From: Lentibacillus amyloliquefaciens | GTDB lineage: Bacteria > Bacillota > Bacilli > Bacillales > Amphibacillaceae | Direction of reading: 5' to 3' | Length of the DNA: 64,000 nt | Assembly (NCBI RefSeq): GCF_001307805.1 | Contig: NZ_CP013862.1 | Span: 744,001 to 808,000, forward strand | Shown here: one piece after another, positions 34,787 to 43,519 of the stretch | How positions within the stretch are numbered: the first letter of the stretch is position 1 | How the letters are laid out: each line of letters opens with the position of its first letter | Translations under genes and position numbers: made by a program | The notes under the pieces: generated by a model | The model's database searches: none | What the model was told of the DNA's origin: nothing | What the model saw: the letters and a program-made list of their open reading frames with translations, nothing else

Positions 34787-35578
34787 TCAGTTGTCAACGG
34801 TAATTTTCATAACTTTAAATCTCAAGGATAGGCAGCTCAGTCCACCATCCTGTTTTTGGAATTCAGACATGTCAAGTGCGATGGTCGGGTATCCGGCGGC
34901 TTCAATTTTATGTTTGGCTTCCGGGTAGCCTTCCGGGATGATGACGGTATCGTTGACTCGGATGCAGTTGGCAGCATACCGCTCGTTATTGCTTATGACC
35001 AGTTTATCGTAGGAAGCAAAGTCCGGATGGTCGATAAATTCACCGGCGACAACCATTCGATTATCCCCAAGGTAGGCGACGCCTGTTTTCAGGTGAAAAA
35101 ATGTTTTTAACGGGACGATGGTTGCCTGATAGCTGAATTGTTCGACGATGGCTTTAAACTGACGGGCACCTGCCTCATTCGTGCGGTCGGAGATACCGAT
35201 GTAAAATTGGTCTTCCGCCTGTAGCACGTCACCACCATCCAGCGTGCCGGGTGGTTCGATATAATGAATGGTTTGATAAAACCCGCGGACGATAGGGTCC
35301 ATCAATTTTTTTTCCTGATTGCGGGAAGTGGCGCCCGGATTGGTAATAACAGCAAATTCTTCTGTTAAAACGGCGTTATCTTCCACAAAAGTAGAGTCAG
35401 GAAAATCCTCACTCGATGCAAGCTTTGTCACCTCAACGCCACACCTCTTCAGTGCATTCACGTACTCGGCATGCTGATTGAGCGTTTTTTCATAATCCGG
35501 TGTGCCAAGATTGGATGTCGTCAGTCCTTGGGTATAACTTTTGCCGGGTGTTTTGACAATAACATTGGAAAAATCCAT
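34787..35578 (-). CDS. Dimethylarginine dimethylaminohydrolase-like protein
   Basis: A 263-residue guanidino-group-modifying enzyme of the DDAH type. It has FVEDNAVLTEEFAVITNPGA (acidic substrate-binding residues), GTLDGGDVL, a catalytic His in FFHLKTG (about 163) and the nucleophile Cys in GGLSCLSLRF (about 251). The family hydrolyses methylarginines or arginine to citrulline plus an amine. GAGGGGGA precedes ATG 35578. It is between the second family member and rocB in one leftward operon. Confidence 0.87.
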   Translation of the reverse strand: MDFSNVIVKTPGKSYTQGLTTSNLGTPDYEKTLNQHAEYVNALKRCGVEVTKLASSEDFPDSTFVEDNAVLTEEFAVITNPGATSRNQEKKLMDPIVRGFYQTIHYIEPPGTLDGGDVLQAEDQFYIGISDRTNEAGARQFKAIVEQFSYQATIVPLKTFFHLKTGVAYLGDNRMVVAGEFIDHPDFASYDKLVISNNERYAANCIRVNDTVIIPEGYPEAKHKIEAAGYPTIALDMSEFQKQDGGLSCLSLRFKVMKITVDN

Positions 35579-35645
35579 TCGTATTCCCCCTCATAATGCT
35601 TCATTATTTGCTTGTTCTGTCCGCTTGACCGTGCATTTTTTCAGT

Positions 35646-36515
35646 TCAGTCCCTAATAACCGGGGAGGTCAGACATGTCGGGCCGCCGGTACCTTTATAT
35701 GAGATTTCATTTCCTTCATATTCGTAAACGGTTGCTCCAGCGTGTTCAAGTTTTTGTCTGGTTTGTTCATTTTCTGATGGCAACACGCAGATACGCGGTG
35801 CGAGGGCAAGCACGTTGCAGCCGAGTGTTTCGTATTCATCGGCGGGCACTTCGATGAGTGTGAATCCCTGCTCGAGCAAATACTTGCGGAAAAAGACCGG
35901 CATCAGCGGCGAATAGACGACAGCTAGGTCCTGATCGACGATGCTGATAATGGACATGAGATGCAGACATTCGTCTTCACCCCGGTCATGCGGCAACGGA
36001 ACTTCGATAAAATTATCGACGAATGGCTCGGTTATCCTTTTCAGCTGCCGGATGGCCTCACGGTTTGTGCGGTAGCCAAGCCCGATGGCTAATTTGCTAT
36101 CGTCCAGCCAGACGAGGTCACCGCCATCACCAACCGCATCCCCGGTCAGTTCGCCGATAATCGGAATGGCTTGTTCTATAAGATACGCTTTCATTTCTGC
36201 GGCTTCCGCCTGCCGGATACTTTTGCCCGATTTTAGGATAATGGCACCGTCGCGGGTGAATTTCACCGGATCATGCGCGTAAATCGAATCAAGACCGGTC
36301 TGATTGGTTGTCGGCAGATAATCGATTTGATCAACATGAGTCTTTAGAATGCGAATGAATGCATGGTACTCCGCCAGCGCTTTGTCATAATTCGGAACAT
36401 CAATATAGTTAAATGTCCGCCACTGATCCTCCAGATTTGCCTGGCTGATGAATGCTTGTTCGGGATGCTTTACAATGACGTGTTTTAGTCGCTTGTACAT
36501 TGATGTGCAGTACAT
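35646..36515 (-). CDS. Amidinotransferase/DDAH-fold protein
   Basis: A 289-residue protein of the guanidino-modifying fold: FNYIDVPNYDKALAEY, IYAHDPVKFTRDGAIIL, GDGGDLVWLD, a likely catalytic His in DECLHLMSI and Cys in GPTCLTSPV near the end. ATG 36515 is preferred because GGAGGGG lies 6 bases upstream; a longer frame begins at 36554 inside the promoter palindrome. It is a distant paralogue of the next gene downstream. Two such enzymes side by side could act on successive guanidino substrates, or one may be an N-omega-hydroxyarginine or agmatine-type hydrolase. Confidence 0.82.
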   Translation of the reverse strand: MYCTSMYKRLKHVIVKHPEQAFISQANLEDQWRTFNYIDVPNYDKALAEYHAFIRILKTHVDQIDYLPTTNQTGLDSIYAHDPVKFTRDGAIILKSGKSIRQAEAAEMKAYLIEQAIPIIGELTGDAVGDGGDLVWLDDSKLAIGLGYRTNREAIRQLKRITEPFVDNFIEVPLPHDRGEDECLHLMSIISIVDQDLAVVYSPLMPVFFRKYLLEQGFTLIEVPADEYETLGCNVLALAPRICVLPSENEQTRQKLEHAGATVYEYEGNEISYKGTGGPTCLTSPVIRD

Positions 36516-36533
36516 AAGGCCCCTCCATTTCCG

Positions 36534-36606
36534 TATAATGAAAAAGTTTTTCATTTATTGAAAAATTGGTAATTTCATTATAGCGGCGTCTTTGCTATAA
36601 TGTCAA
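36534..36606. promoter_or_regulatory. Divergent promoters and IclR operator candidate
   Basis: On the minus strand TTGACA (36606-36601), 18 bases, TATAAT (36582-36577) points at the amidinotransferase gene. On the plus strand TATAAT (36596-36601) faces the IclR gene, so the two promoters overlap. TGAAAAA-G-TTTTTCA (36539-36553) lies between the leftward -10 box and its gene, and TGAAA..TTTCA (36559-36577) lies beside it; both are candidate operators for the IclR regulator. Confidence 0.6.
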
Positions 36607-36638
36607 TATGAACCGCTAACATAAGACGAGAGAGTTGG

Positions 36639-37388
36639 TTGAGGATGCAGTCAATTGACAGGGCGATGACGATTATCGGTATTCTACTGCGGAATTCGCC
36701 GAAAAATAAACTGACGATTTCGGAACTTGCCGAAGAGACGGATCTTCCAGTGAGCACGCTGCATCGCATTCTGAAAGCAATGATTAAGCACCGGATGATT
36801 GAACAGGATGAGCGAACAAAGCAGTATGGAATTGGCAATATCTGGTTGGAATATGGTCTATTAATCTATGACACGATCGATTATGTCAGTCAAACGCGGC
36901 CAGTGCTGGAAAATTTGATGAAGCAACTGCAGGAAAGTGTATATTTATATAAACCAATGGGTGATGAGTCGATGATTATTGAAAGGATTGATGATACCTC
37001 GAGTGCTATCCGTGTTTATGACAAAATTGGTCTGCGCATCCCGATGGATACCAGCGCAGCCAATCATGTGATGTTGGCATTCATGACACCGGACAAGCGG
37101 GATGCGTGTGTTCGCCGGCTGCTTCCGGAAAATGATCAGGCTGCCTTCCAGAATTATCTGGAAGAAGTACGGGAAAAGGGATATGCTGAGAGTGATAATG
37201 AGCGAATTGAAGGTACGACATCCATTGCAGCGCCCATCACCAATTTGAACGGCGATGTTCACGGCGCGGTTGGTATCCGGGTAATTAGTTTTAATTTGAC
37301 TGCAAAACGAAGGCAATTTTTAGCCGACGGGGTGAAAGTTGCCGCTGGGAAAATCACCGGCACGTTCGGCCGCCAGAAGCTGAACTGA
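36639..37388 (+). CDS. IclR-family regulator
   Basis: A 249-residue regulator: an N-terminal HTH (about 8-65, LTISELAEETDLPVSTLHRILKAM) and a C-terminal effector domain (about 80-245; GTTSIAAPITNLNGDVHGAVGIRV). It is divergent from the rocB/DDAH operon with overlapping promoters, so it most likely controls that operon. The start is either TTG 36639 or ATG 36645; GAGAGA at 36628-36633 favours the TTG. Confidence 0.92.
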   Translation: MRMQSIDRAMTIIGILLRNSPKNKLTISELAEETDLPVSTLHRILKAMIKHRMIEQDERTKQYGIGNIWLEYGLLIYDTIDYVSQTRPVLENLMKQLQESVYLYKPMGDESMIIERIDDTSSAIRVYDKIGLRIPMDTSAANHVMLAFMTPDKRDACVRRLLPENDQAAFQNYLEEVREKGYAESDNERIEGTTSIAAPITNLNGDVHGAVGIRVISFNLTAKRRQFLADGVKVAAGKITGTFGRQKLN

Positions 37389-37423
37389 ATGGGGAAGGAA
37401 TAGTGTAAAACTTAACAGAAGGG

Positions 37424-37449
37424 AGACGCTTGGCACGAAATGCTAAGCG
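37424..37449 (+). terminator. Terminator after the IclR gene
   Basis: ACGCTTGGCA pairs with TGCTAAGCGT (one mismatch) around CGAAA, followed by TTTATTTTTT. Confidence 0.8.
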
Positions 37450-37701
37450 TTTATTTTTTGTGATATTTTGAAAATTAACGGATGGTTTTATGAATCTACT
37501 CATATGTGTAACCATTTTATGGTTAATTTCTCTGTATAGAAATATAGGGGAAATACATTTTGACTTTTAAATAAAGTCTGAAAATTATATTGATTTCAAC
37601 TGCTTTATCCATTATAATAAGACCATAATTTTCATTAGTCAGAATACTTTTCTGTTATGCGGAAAAGGTTATGCTGGATGATATATAAAGGGGAGATTAT
37701 T

Positions 37702-39174
37702 GTGAGCTGGGTCGAGTTTATTGTCCAGGATGTTTTATGGGGAATGCCGCTCATCATTACTATTCTGACAGTAGGGGTTTTTCTGTCACTGAAAACACGC
37801 TTTTTTCAAATCCATCGATTGCCACTCATTTTTCGGAAAAGTATACAGGATATCAAGCGGTCAAACAATAAGCAGGAAGGGGGAGGAGTACTTTCGCCGT
37901 TTGAAGCAGTCAGCCTTTCCATAGGTGCTACTGTTGGTGTTGGCAATATTGGGGGAGTGGCAGCGGCGATTGCACTAGGCGGTCCTGGCGCTGTTTTTTG
38001 GATGTGGATAGCTGGTCTGGTTGGAAAATTAATTAAAATGACCGAGGTTTCTCTTGCAGTACATTACCGTTCCAGGGATAAAAACGGTGAAGCATATGGC
38101 GGTCCAACTTATTATATTCGAAAAGGTTTGTATGAGGAACGTAATCATAAAGTGCTTTATAAAATACTGAATTTCATTTTTATTTTTGGCTTTGGAACCG
38201 GATTTGTATTGACTGTACAAAATTATACCGTTTCCGAAGCAGTAGCCACGACGTTTTCAATGAATCACGTTTTGGTCAGTCTTATTTATACGGTGCTCTT
38301 GTATATCATGATCAGTGGCGGTCTTTCAGGACTCGGAAAAATTGCAGTCAAGGTTGTCCCGTTCATGATTGTCTTTTATATCTTAGGCGGATTATATATT
38401 CTTGCTATTAATATTAATGTACTACCTGATGCGTTTGCGCTGATTGTCAACAGTGCGTTTAATGGTACGAGCGCGGCAGGCGGTTTTGCCGGTGCAGCTG
38501 TTGCAGTAGCAATTAAGACCGGTATGTCCCGTGCGGTATTCACGAATGAAGCGGGATGGGGCTCTTCTGCTATGATTCACGCGACAGCAAAAACAGACCA
38601 TCCAATTCGCCAAGGTATGCTAGGTGCCTTTGAGGTTTTTGTCGATACGTTTGTGATCTGTAGCATTACGTCACTTGTTATTATTGTAACAGGAGCCTGG
38701 ACAACAGGGCTGGATGGTGCAGAACTGACATTAGCTGCTTTTGAGACAGGTGTTGGCACTACCGGGCGGATGATAATTGCCATCGGTGTTCTCCTGTTCG
38801 GACTGACGACATCATCCGGCATCTATGCTCAAATTGAAGTGATTTTGCGATATTTATTGGGTGAATCCCAATGGAAAAAACGTATTTTGACAGTTTATAA
38901 GTGGACTTATCCAATTCCAGGTTTTATCTTGGTTATTATTGCCGTTTCCATTGGTATGCCAGGGACGATGGTCTGGCTATTCGCTGACATGACAACAGCT
39001 CTTCCTATTTTTGCCAATGTCATCGCCATCTTGATATTAAGTCCAAAGTTCTTTGCACTGCTGAAAGATTTCAAGGTGCGGCATTTGCACAAAGGGGAAG
39101 TCGATCCAGATTTCAAGGTGTTTTACGATGATGAGGAAAATAGGAAAGTAACGGAGGAAAAGAAAGAAGCGTAA
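37702..39174 (+). CDS. Sodium:alanine symporter family (AGCS) transporter
   Basis: A 490-residue transporter with about 11 membrane segments and AGCS marks: TVGVGNIGGVAAAIALGGPGAVFWMW, GGPTYYIRKG and TNEAGWGSSAMIHATAKTDHP. It starts at GTG 37702 with AAAGGGGA upstream; an in-frame ATG at 37657 lacks a ribosome site. It imports small neutral amino acids with sodium. It may serve the arginine-derivative operon next door or stand alone; the terminator before it makes it a separate unit. Confidence 0.92.
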   Translation: MSWVEFIVQDVLWGMPLIITILTVGVFLSLKTRFFQIHRLPLIFRKSIQDIKRSNNKQEGGGVLSPFEAVSLSIGATVGVGNIGGVAAAIALGGPGAVFWMWIAGLVGKLIKMTEVSLAVHYRSRDKNGEAYGGPTYYIRKGLYEERNHKVLYKILNFIFIFGFGTGFVLTVQNYTVSEAVATTFSMNHVLVSLIYTVLLYIMISGGLSGLGKIAVKVVPFMIVFYILGGLYILAININVLPDAFALIVNSAFNGTSAAGGFAGAAVAVAIKTGMSRAVFTNEAGWGSSAMIHATAKTDHPIRQGMLGAFEVFVDTFVICSITSLVIIVTGAWTTGLDGAELTLAAFETGVGTTGRMIIAIGVLLFGLTTSSGIYAQIEVILRYLLGESQWKKRILTVYKWTYPIPGFILVIIAVSIGMPGTMVWLFADMTTALPIFANVIAILILSPKFFALLKDFKVRHLHKGEVDPDFKVFYDDEENRKVTEEKKEA

Positions 39175-39477
39175 TCTTGCGATCGAATTTGGCATCTGTC
39201 TTTATTGATACGGCAGATGCTAATTTTATGAGCCAGGATATACACACGTTAAAGGGTGTGGTGGCATCGGTTAAATCGAAGTATTCATTACCTTCACTTG
39301 GCATTCCAGAAGCATTAGTTGTAATTGATAATTAGTTTCTTTAATATATGTACTTCCAACACGATTCATATGAATTGATTAATTCTTCAAAAAAACTAAC
39401 CTCAGTAAGCGGGATCTGCAGCAGCGAAAGTATCCTGCTCGTGGTGTAAGCATTACCACCAAAATCAAGTCTGGGTA
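39175..39477. other. Intergenic with a short unrecognised frame
   Basis: A frame at 39189-39335 from TTG reads LASVFIDTADANFMSQDIHTLK and ends EALVVIDN; it has coding-like composition but no ribosome site and no recognised family, so it may be the tail of a lost gene. The rest is featureless. Confidence 0.3.
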
Positions 39478-39891
39478 TTGATATCACATATTACGGTACG
39501 CCATCAGGTTGATAGTCATAGTATGAATGGAAGAGGACTTACAAAAGACAACGCCAGAACGCTTTTTCCGAATAATAAATTAGAAAGGCTCTATCTACTA
39601 TACGCTGAAACTGTGTTGGAATTAAGACAATATATTGAATTTGCCATGGAGGAAATGTATGGTGTTGGCTGGTTCATTGCAGCACCAGTAGCGATGAAAT
39701 ACAAACCATATAGAAAGCATTTCGATTCCTTTGATTATCATGAACTTATATCCATGATTCAGCCATACTCCTGCTTTGAGGATATTCCTGGAGATGTGTA
39801 CTCGCAGATGCTAAAGACCGTTCCAACTCGAAATAAAATTGCTCATTATAAAATTGTAATTGAAGCAGAAAAGGTAACAATTGAAGATTAA
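39478..39891 (+). CDS. Hypothetical protein with HEPN-like R-x4-H motif
   Basis: A 137-residue helical protein. Near the C-terminus it has TRNKIAHYK, with Arg118 and His123 giving the R-x4-H motif of HEPN ribonucleases, preceded by a helical region (LRQYIEFAMEEMYGVGWF). HEPN proteins are frequent in toxin and abortive-infection systems. No MNT nucleotidyltransferase or antitoxin gene is visible next to it. The start codon is uncertain; the first 25 residues read poorly and an internal start is possible. A family assignment from this motif alone is tentative. Confidence 0.45.
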   Translation: MISHITVRHQVDSHSMNGRGLTKDNARTLFPNNKLERLYLLYAETVLELRQYIEFAMEEMYGVGWFIAAPVAMKYKPYRKHFDSFDYHELISMIQPYSCFEDIPGDVYSQMLKTVPTRNKIAHYKIVIEAEKVTIED

Positions 39892-39932
39892 TTAAGGAGG
39901 CACAAATCAATGGAAAAGGTATAATGATTGGG

Positions 39933-39959
39933 GAGGCATAGGAACAGTTCCTATGCCTC
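39933..39959. terminator. Perfect palindrome between convergent genes
   Basis: GAGGCATAGGAAC, one A, GTTCCTATGCCTC: 13 perfect pairs between the HEPN-like gene and the leftward DUF3100 operon. It lacks a T run on either side but is placed like a bidirectional stop. Confidence 0.5.
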
Positions 39960-39966
39960 TCAACTG

Positions 39967-40449
39967 CTATTCTGCCAAAAACAATCCTAGTTGGCCAAGC
40001 AAGGCACTACCTGCATAGGTTCCGGTAAAAACAAACACGGCAACGATGGCAACTTTCCAGCTCGTTTTCCGAAGATCTACCAGACGGTTTGCTACAGAGA
40101 TCCCGGCAAATGTTAGTATCGGAGTTGTGATGGAAAGGAAATCGACTGCTTGGATTGCTTGAACGAAAAAGTCAGAAACCAAACATAGGGTTAAAGAAAC
40201 AATGGATACCCATCCCAGAATCGGAAAATCACGTATTATCTTTGCAGGGAATTTTTGCATCAAGTCAGACACAAAAATTCCAATCATGGAAAACAGCCAC
40301 AAAACACCAAGTCCAATAATTGTCATACCGGTAACTGGGGTGGAATCGGGGTTTTTCAGCAGTTTTATTTCCTGTGTAAACAAAATCATGAAGACGCTTA
40401 ATAGAATAATCAGCCCGAGTTTGCCGTATCTGCGGAAGTCCGGATTCAT
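39967..40449 (-). CDS. Small integral membrane protein, DUF3100 partner
   Basis: A 160-residue protein with four or five hydrophobic segments (LGLIILLSVFMILFT, MTIIGLGVLWLFSMIGIFVS, GWVSIVSLTLCLVSDFF, VAIVAVFVFTGTYAGSALLG). Its ATG overlaps the DUF3100 stop by one base. I do not recognise a named family. It is probably the second half of a two-component transporter with the DUF3100 protein. Confidence 0.75.
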   Translation of the reverse strand: MNPDFRRYGKLGLIILLSVFMILFTQEIKLLKNPDSTPVTGMTIIGLGVLWLFSMIGIFVSDLMQKFPAKIIRDFPILGWVSIVSLTLCLVSDFFVQAIQAVDFLSITTPILTFAGISVANRLVDLRKTSWKVAIVAVFVFTGTYAGSALLGQLGLFLAE

Positions 40450-41237
40450 TATTTGTCACCCCTAATCAAAAATTTATACATAAACTGCTGTAATGGAGCT
40501 GCCAAGAATACCATCGTAAACGTGCCAACAAAACTTGTTAAAAGCTGACTGGCAGCGGCATAGGCCAAAATCGTGCTCTCCATTTCCGGTAAGCGCGCAG
40601 CCAACGTTGCTGATGCAGCACTCATCATACTTCCTGAACCAACACCAGATGCCATTGCCAATGCTTCCGGACTAAACCCGATATCAAGCAAAATGGGTGC
40701 AAACACACTAAAGAAAACGGCACCAAACAATGTTCCAATAATGTAGATGGATAATACCCCTCTGCCTTCTTTGGATTCAAGCGTATATTTTTCGGAAATA
40801 TAGGCAAGTTCGCCTTCACGTCCAATACCCAACGTAGCCCCTATTGCTTCACGTCTTAGCCCAAGAGTAATTGCAATAGGCAAACCAATCAAAACCGTTC
40901 CAAGGTTACCAAATTCCTGAATGAGAAAAACCCATCCTACCTCTAAAATATCTCGAATCTGTGGGGCAACATCTGCTCCATAACGCGCCATTAATGGAAG
41001 CATGATAAACAGCAAGTATTTTCCGGCAAAATGGACATTCTCATCACTATATACCTTTTTCCAAAAACCAGCACGGAAAATTTTAAAACCGAGAAACATC
41101 GTGATTAAAATAGCAAAAACCAACGGAAGAAGGCTAACTGTAAATGGACCAATCGGGATTGACTGAAATCCGATCATCTCTGAAATAGTAATAACTGCAA
41201 GTGCAAAAATGATTAAATAGACAAAGTTTCGCTTCAT
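40449..41237 (-). CDS. DUF3100 family membrane protein, probable transporter
   Basis: A 262-residue polytopic protein, with GREGELAYISEKYTLESKEGRGVLSIYIIGTLFGAV and ALAMASGVGSGSMMSAASATLAARLPEMESTILAYAAASQ, typical of DUF3100. ATG 41237 is chosen with GGGAGTGG 8 bases upstream; an ATG at 41255 directly after the previous stop is possible. The family usually lies beside M20 amidohydrolases, as here, so uptake of an N-acyl or amide-linked amino acid is a reasonable inference. Confidence 0.82.
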   Translation of the reverse strand: MKRNFVYLIIFALAVITISEMIGFQSIPIGPFTVSLLPLVFAILITMFLGFKIFRAGFWKKVYSDENVHFAGKYLLFIMLPLMARYGADVAPQIRDILEVGWVFLIQEFGNLGTVLIGLPIAITLGLRREAIGATLGIGREGELAYISEKYTLESKEGRGVLSIYIIGTLFGAVFFSVFAPILLDIGFSPEALAMASGVGSGSMMSAASATLAARLPEMESTILAYAAASQLLTSFVGTFTMVFLAAPLQQFMYKFLIRGDK

Positions 41238-41255
41238 TGTAAATCCCACTCCCAT

Positions 41256-42514
41256 TTAGTCGACAATTGAATGAATAAGTTGTAAATAGTCATCATAAGT
41301 ATTTTTGTATAACCTGGAATGATCAATTCTTCCGTTCATCTTTTCCAGTACTTGCGACAAAAACCTTGGAAAAACCTCGAACATGAATTCTGGATCGGTA
41401 TCGATAAAGTCATTTCCATGAATCGTACCGGTAAAGCCGCTGTAGCCAATTTGAATGCATGGCATCATAATTGACAGATCACCAATATCACCTGCGGCAC
41501 TGATAAAGTCTTCATTAATAATGGTGTCAATTTCCTTGTTTTCGTCAAATGCCTGTTGGACAAAGCTGGACAAGTATCGGTCTTGGATAAATGGCACATA
41601 ACCCATTTGAGTATGGGTGTCAACTTCCCCTGCAAAGCAACCGCACTACCGTTAGCGGCATCATCCAATTTAGCTGCGGCTTCTTTCAGATAGTCTACAC
41701 TTTTTGTCCGGAGATCTGTCCCAACGGTTACCTGACTTGGTATGACATTTGTCGACATGTCAGAATCAATTACTATCGGATTGATGCGAACATGCTCTGT
41801 CTCTTTTAGCTGCTGTCTGGTCAATCCAACAGCCGTATTAAATAACGTTGACATGTTATAAGCATTTACTGATGAAAAAGGATCAAAACCGGCATGTGTC
41901 GCTTTTCCTTTAAATGTATATTTTTTGTAAAGAAACCCGGCAAGATCACAATTGATATTAACAGTTCGCTTGTCAAATTCTCCGCCAATTGCATGGATGC
42001 AAATACTTAGATCAATATTATCAAAGACACCAAGCTTCATAGCTTCCGGCTTTCCGCCATAGTGTGAGATTTCCCCTTGTTTTATTAATTCGTCCCGATA
42101 TGACAAATCCAAATATTCCTCGGCAGGAATAAAAATGAAACTGATATTGTAATCCAGATCTTTGTACGTTTCTGATTGAAACAAATGATTGTACAGGGAC
42201 AGCGCAATTGCTACTTGTGAATAGTGCCCGCAATTATGTGCAGCACCGGAATTTTTATCGGCGTACATATGTGTTGGTGTATATACTGCGTCCAATTCTG
42301 CAATAAAAGCAACATGCAAACCCTTGTCTTGATTCCCTAGAGTGGTCTTAATCCCAGTTGTGCTAAACTCTTCCACTTGAATGTTTGGATTCACTTGTTC
42401 CAAAAAATCCAACACAGTTTGTTTGGTTTTTATTTCCTTATAGCCCAATTCAGGATTATGATAAATAGTCGCAGCAACATCTTTTATAGACTGATATTGT
42501 TGTTTAAAATGCAT
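41256..42514 (-). pseudogene. M20-family amidohydrolase, frameshifted
   Basis: From ATG 42514 leftward the first 300 or so residues are a normal M20 amidohydrolase: HNPELGYKE, FIAELDAVYTPTH, AAHNCGHYSQVAIAL, FIPAEEYLDL, HAGFDPFSS. At a CCCC run (41627-41630; GGGG in the gene) the frame is lost; one extra G would join VALQG to EVDTHTQMGYVPF and carry on to 41256 (DLSIMMPCIQIGYSGFTGTIHGNDF). So a single base loss separates two intact parts. Pseudogene or sequencing error. It heads the leftward operon with the DUF3100 transporter genes. Confidence 0.85.
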
Positions 42515-42820
42515 GCAAGTCCCTCCAAAGTCTACTTAAAATAATGTTTATTTTAACAGGCTGTATACTTATCGTCAAAAAAGTATTAAATATTCGATTT
42601 TTTGTTCCGGAAACTTAAAGCTTGTAAAAACAATCGAACTGAAATAATCACTTCTCTGCAGTTCCAGAGCCGCTATTTGCTCTGCTCGTCATCCTTTCAA
42701 TATAGTATTTATCACCCGGTTTCTATAGAGCTGGTGGCTTTTTTATTTTGAGTAAAATAGTGATCCAGGTGATTAATCCTACGGGAGCTGATAATTTCAA
42801 GCAAAAAATTTCGATTTGTT
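42515..42820. other. Divergent intergenic region
   Basis: No gene. It holds the presumed leftward promoter of the M20 gene, not clearly resolved, and an interrupted inverted repeat, AGCCGCTA..TAGAGCTGGTGGCT (42669-42740), followed by TTTTTTATTTT. Confidence 0.3.
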
Positions 42821-42912
42821 ATTTAACACGTTAAATCATAAAATATTTTTCTAAAAATATTGACGATGCGGAAAAATAGTGCTAATATTTTTACCTAACA
42901 AACGTTAAATAG
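42821..42912 (+). promoter_or_regulatory. TetR-gene promoter with two operator-like sites
   Basis: TTGACG (42860-42865), 17 bases, TAATAT (42883-42888) forms a strong promoter. ATTTAAC-AC-GTTAAAT (42821-42836) lies upstream, and a partner CTAACAAACGTTAAAT (42895-42910) lies just downstream of the -10. AATATTTTT-CT-AAAAATATT (42842-42861) covers the -35 side. The shared half ACGTTAAAT suggests binding by the TetR protein encoded next, controlling its own operon. Confidence 0.6.
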
Positions 42913-42922
42913 GGGGGAGGAC

Positions 42923-43519
42923 ATGACAAGAGATAAGATTATCGAAGCAACCATTGAAAACTTTTCGGAATATGGATATCAAGGAACATCGATGAGAAAA
43001 ATTGCCGAAAAGGTCGGTATTAAGCCAGCATCCATTTATTATTTCTTTAGCAACAAACAAGAACTCTTTATTCAAGCAATTCGGGATATCCTTCGTCATC
43101 ACTTTGCCAATATGAAAAGAGCCTATGAAGCTCATGAATCAAACTCAATCAACACTTTATTTTCTGAATTATTCAACAGAATTGTTTTTCATCATACGCA
43201 AAATGAGGAAGAAACCAAGGCATATATTATGATGGTTACTTCGCCGATCCCTGATATCAAAAATGAGGTTCGCCAATATTTGGAGGAATACGATGCTTGG
43301 CTTGTTGATCACCTAACGCATATCATTCGCATCAGGTATCCGCATTTCAATAACTCAGAAATTGAAGCAATCATTGACTATTTTATCTTTATCGGAAATG
43401 GCCTGTTCTGGAGCGTTATTATTTACGACCGGAAAACAATTGACAAGAATCTTAAGCAGGCACTCCATTTAATGAATCAATTTTTAAATCAAGCCACAGG
43501 GGGTGAGAAAAATGGATAA
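42923..43519 (+). CDS. TetR-family regulator
   Basis: A 198-residue regulator with an N-terminal HTH (about 5-50: IIEATIENFSEYGYQGTSMRKIAEKVGIKPASIYYFFSNKQELF) and a helical ligand-binding C-terminus. AGGGGGGAGG precedes the ATG. It overlaps the permease gene by 8 bases and is first in the operon, so it probably autoregulates and responds to the imported compound. Confidence 0.93.
   Translation: MTRDKIIEATIENFSEYGYQGTSMRKIAEKVGIKPASIYYFFSNKQELFIQAIRDILRHHFANMKRAYEAHESNSINTLFSELFNRIVFHHTQNEEETKAYIMMVTSPIPDIKNEVRQYLEEYDAWLVDHLTHIIRIRYPHFNNSEIEAIIDYFIFIGNGLFWSVIIYDRKTIDKNLKQALHLMNQFLNQATGGEKNG

Noticed and set aside
36645..37388. ATG 36645 as the definite IclR start
   Set aside because: The ribosome site GAGAGA is better spaced for TTG 36639; both remain possible, so the longer form was kept.
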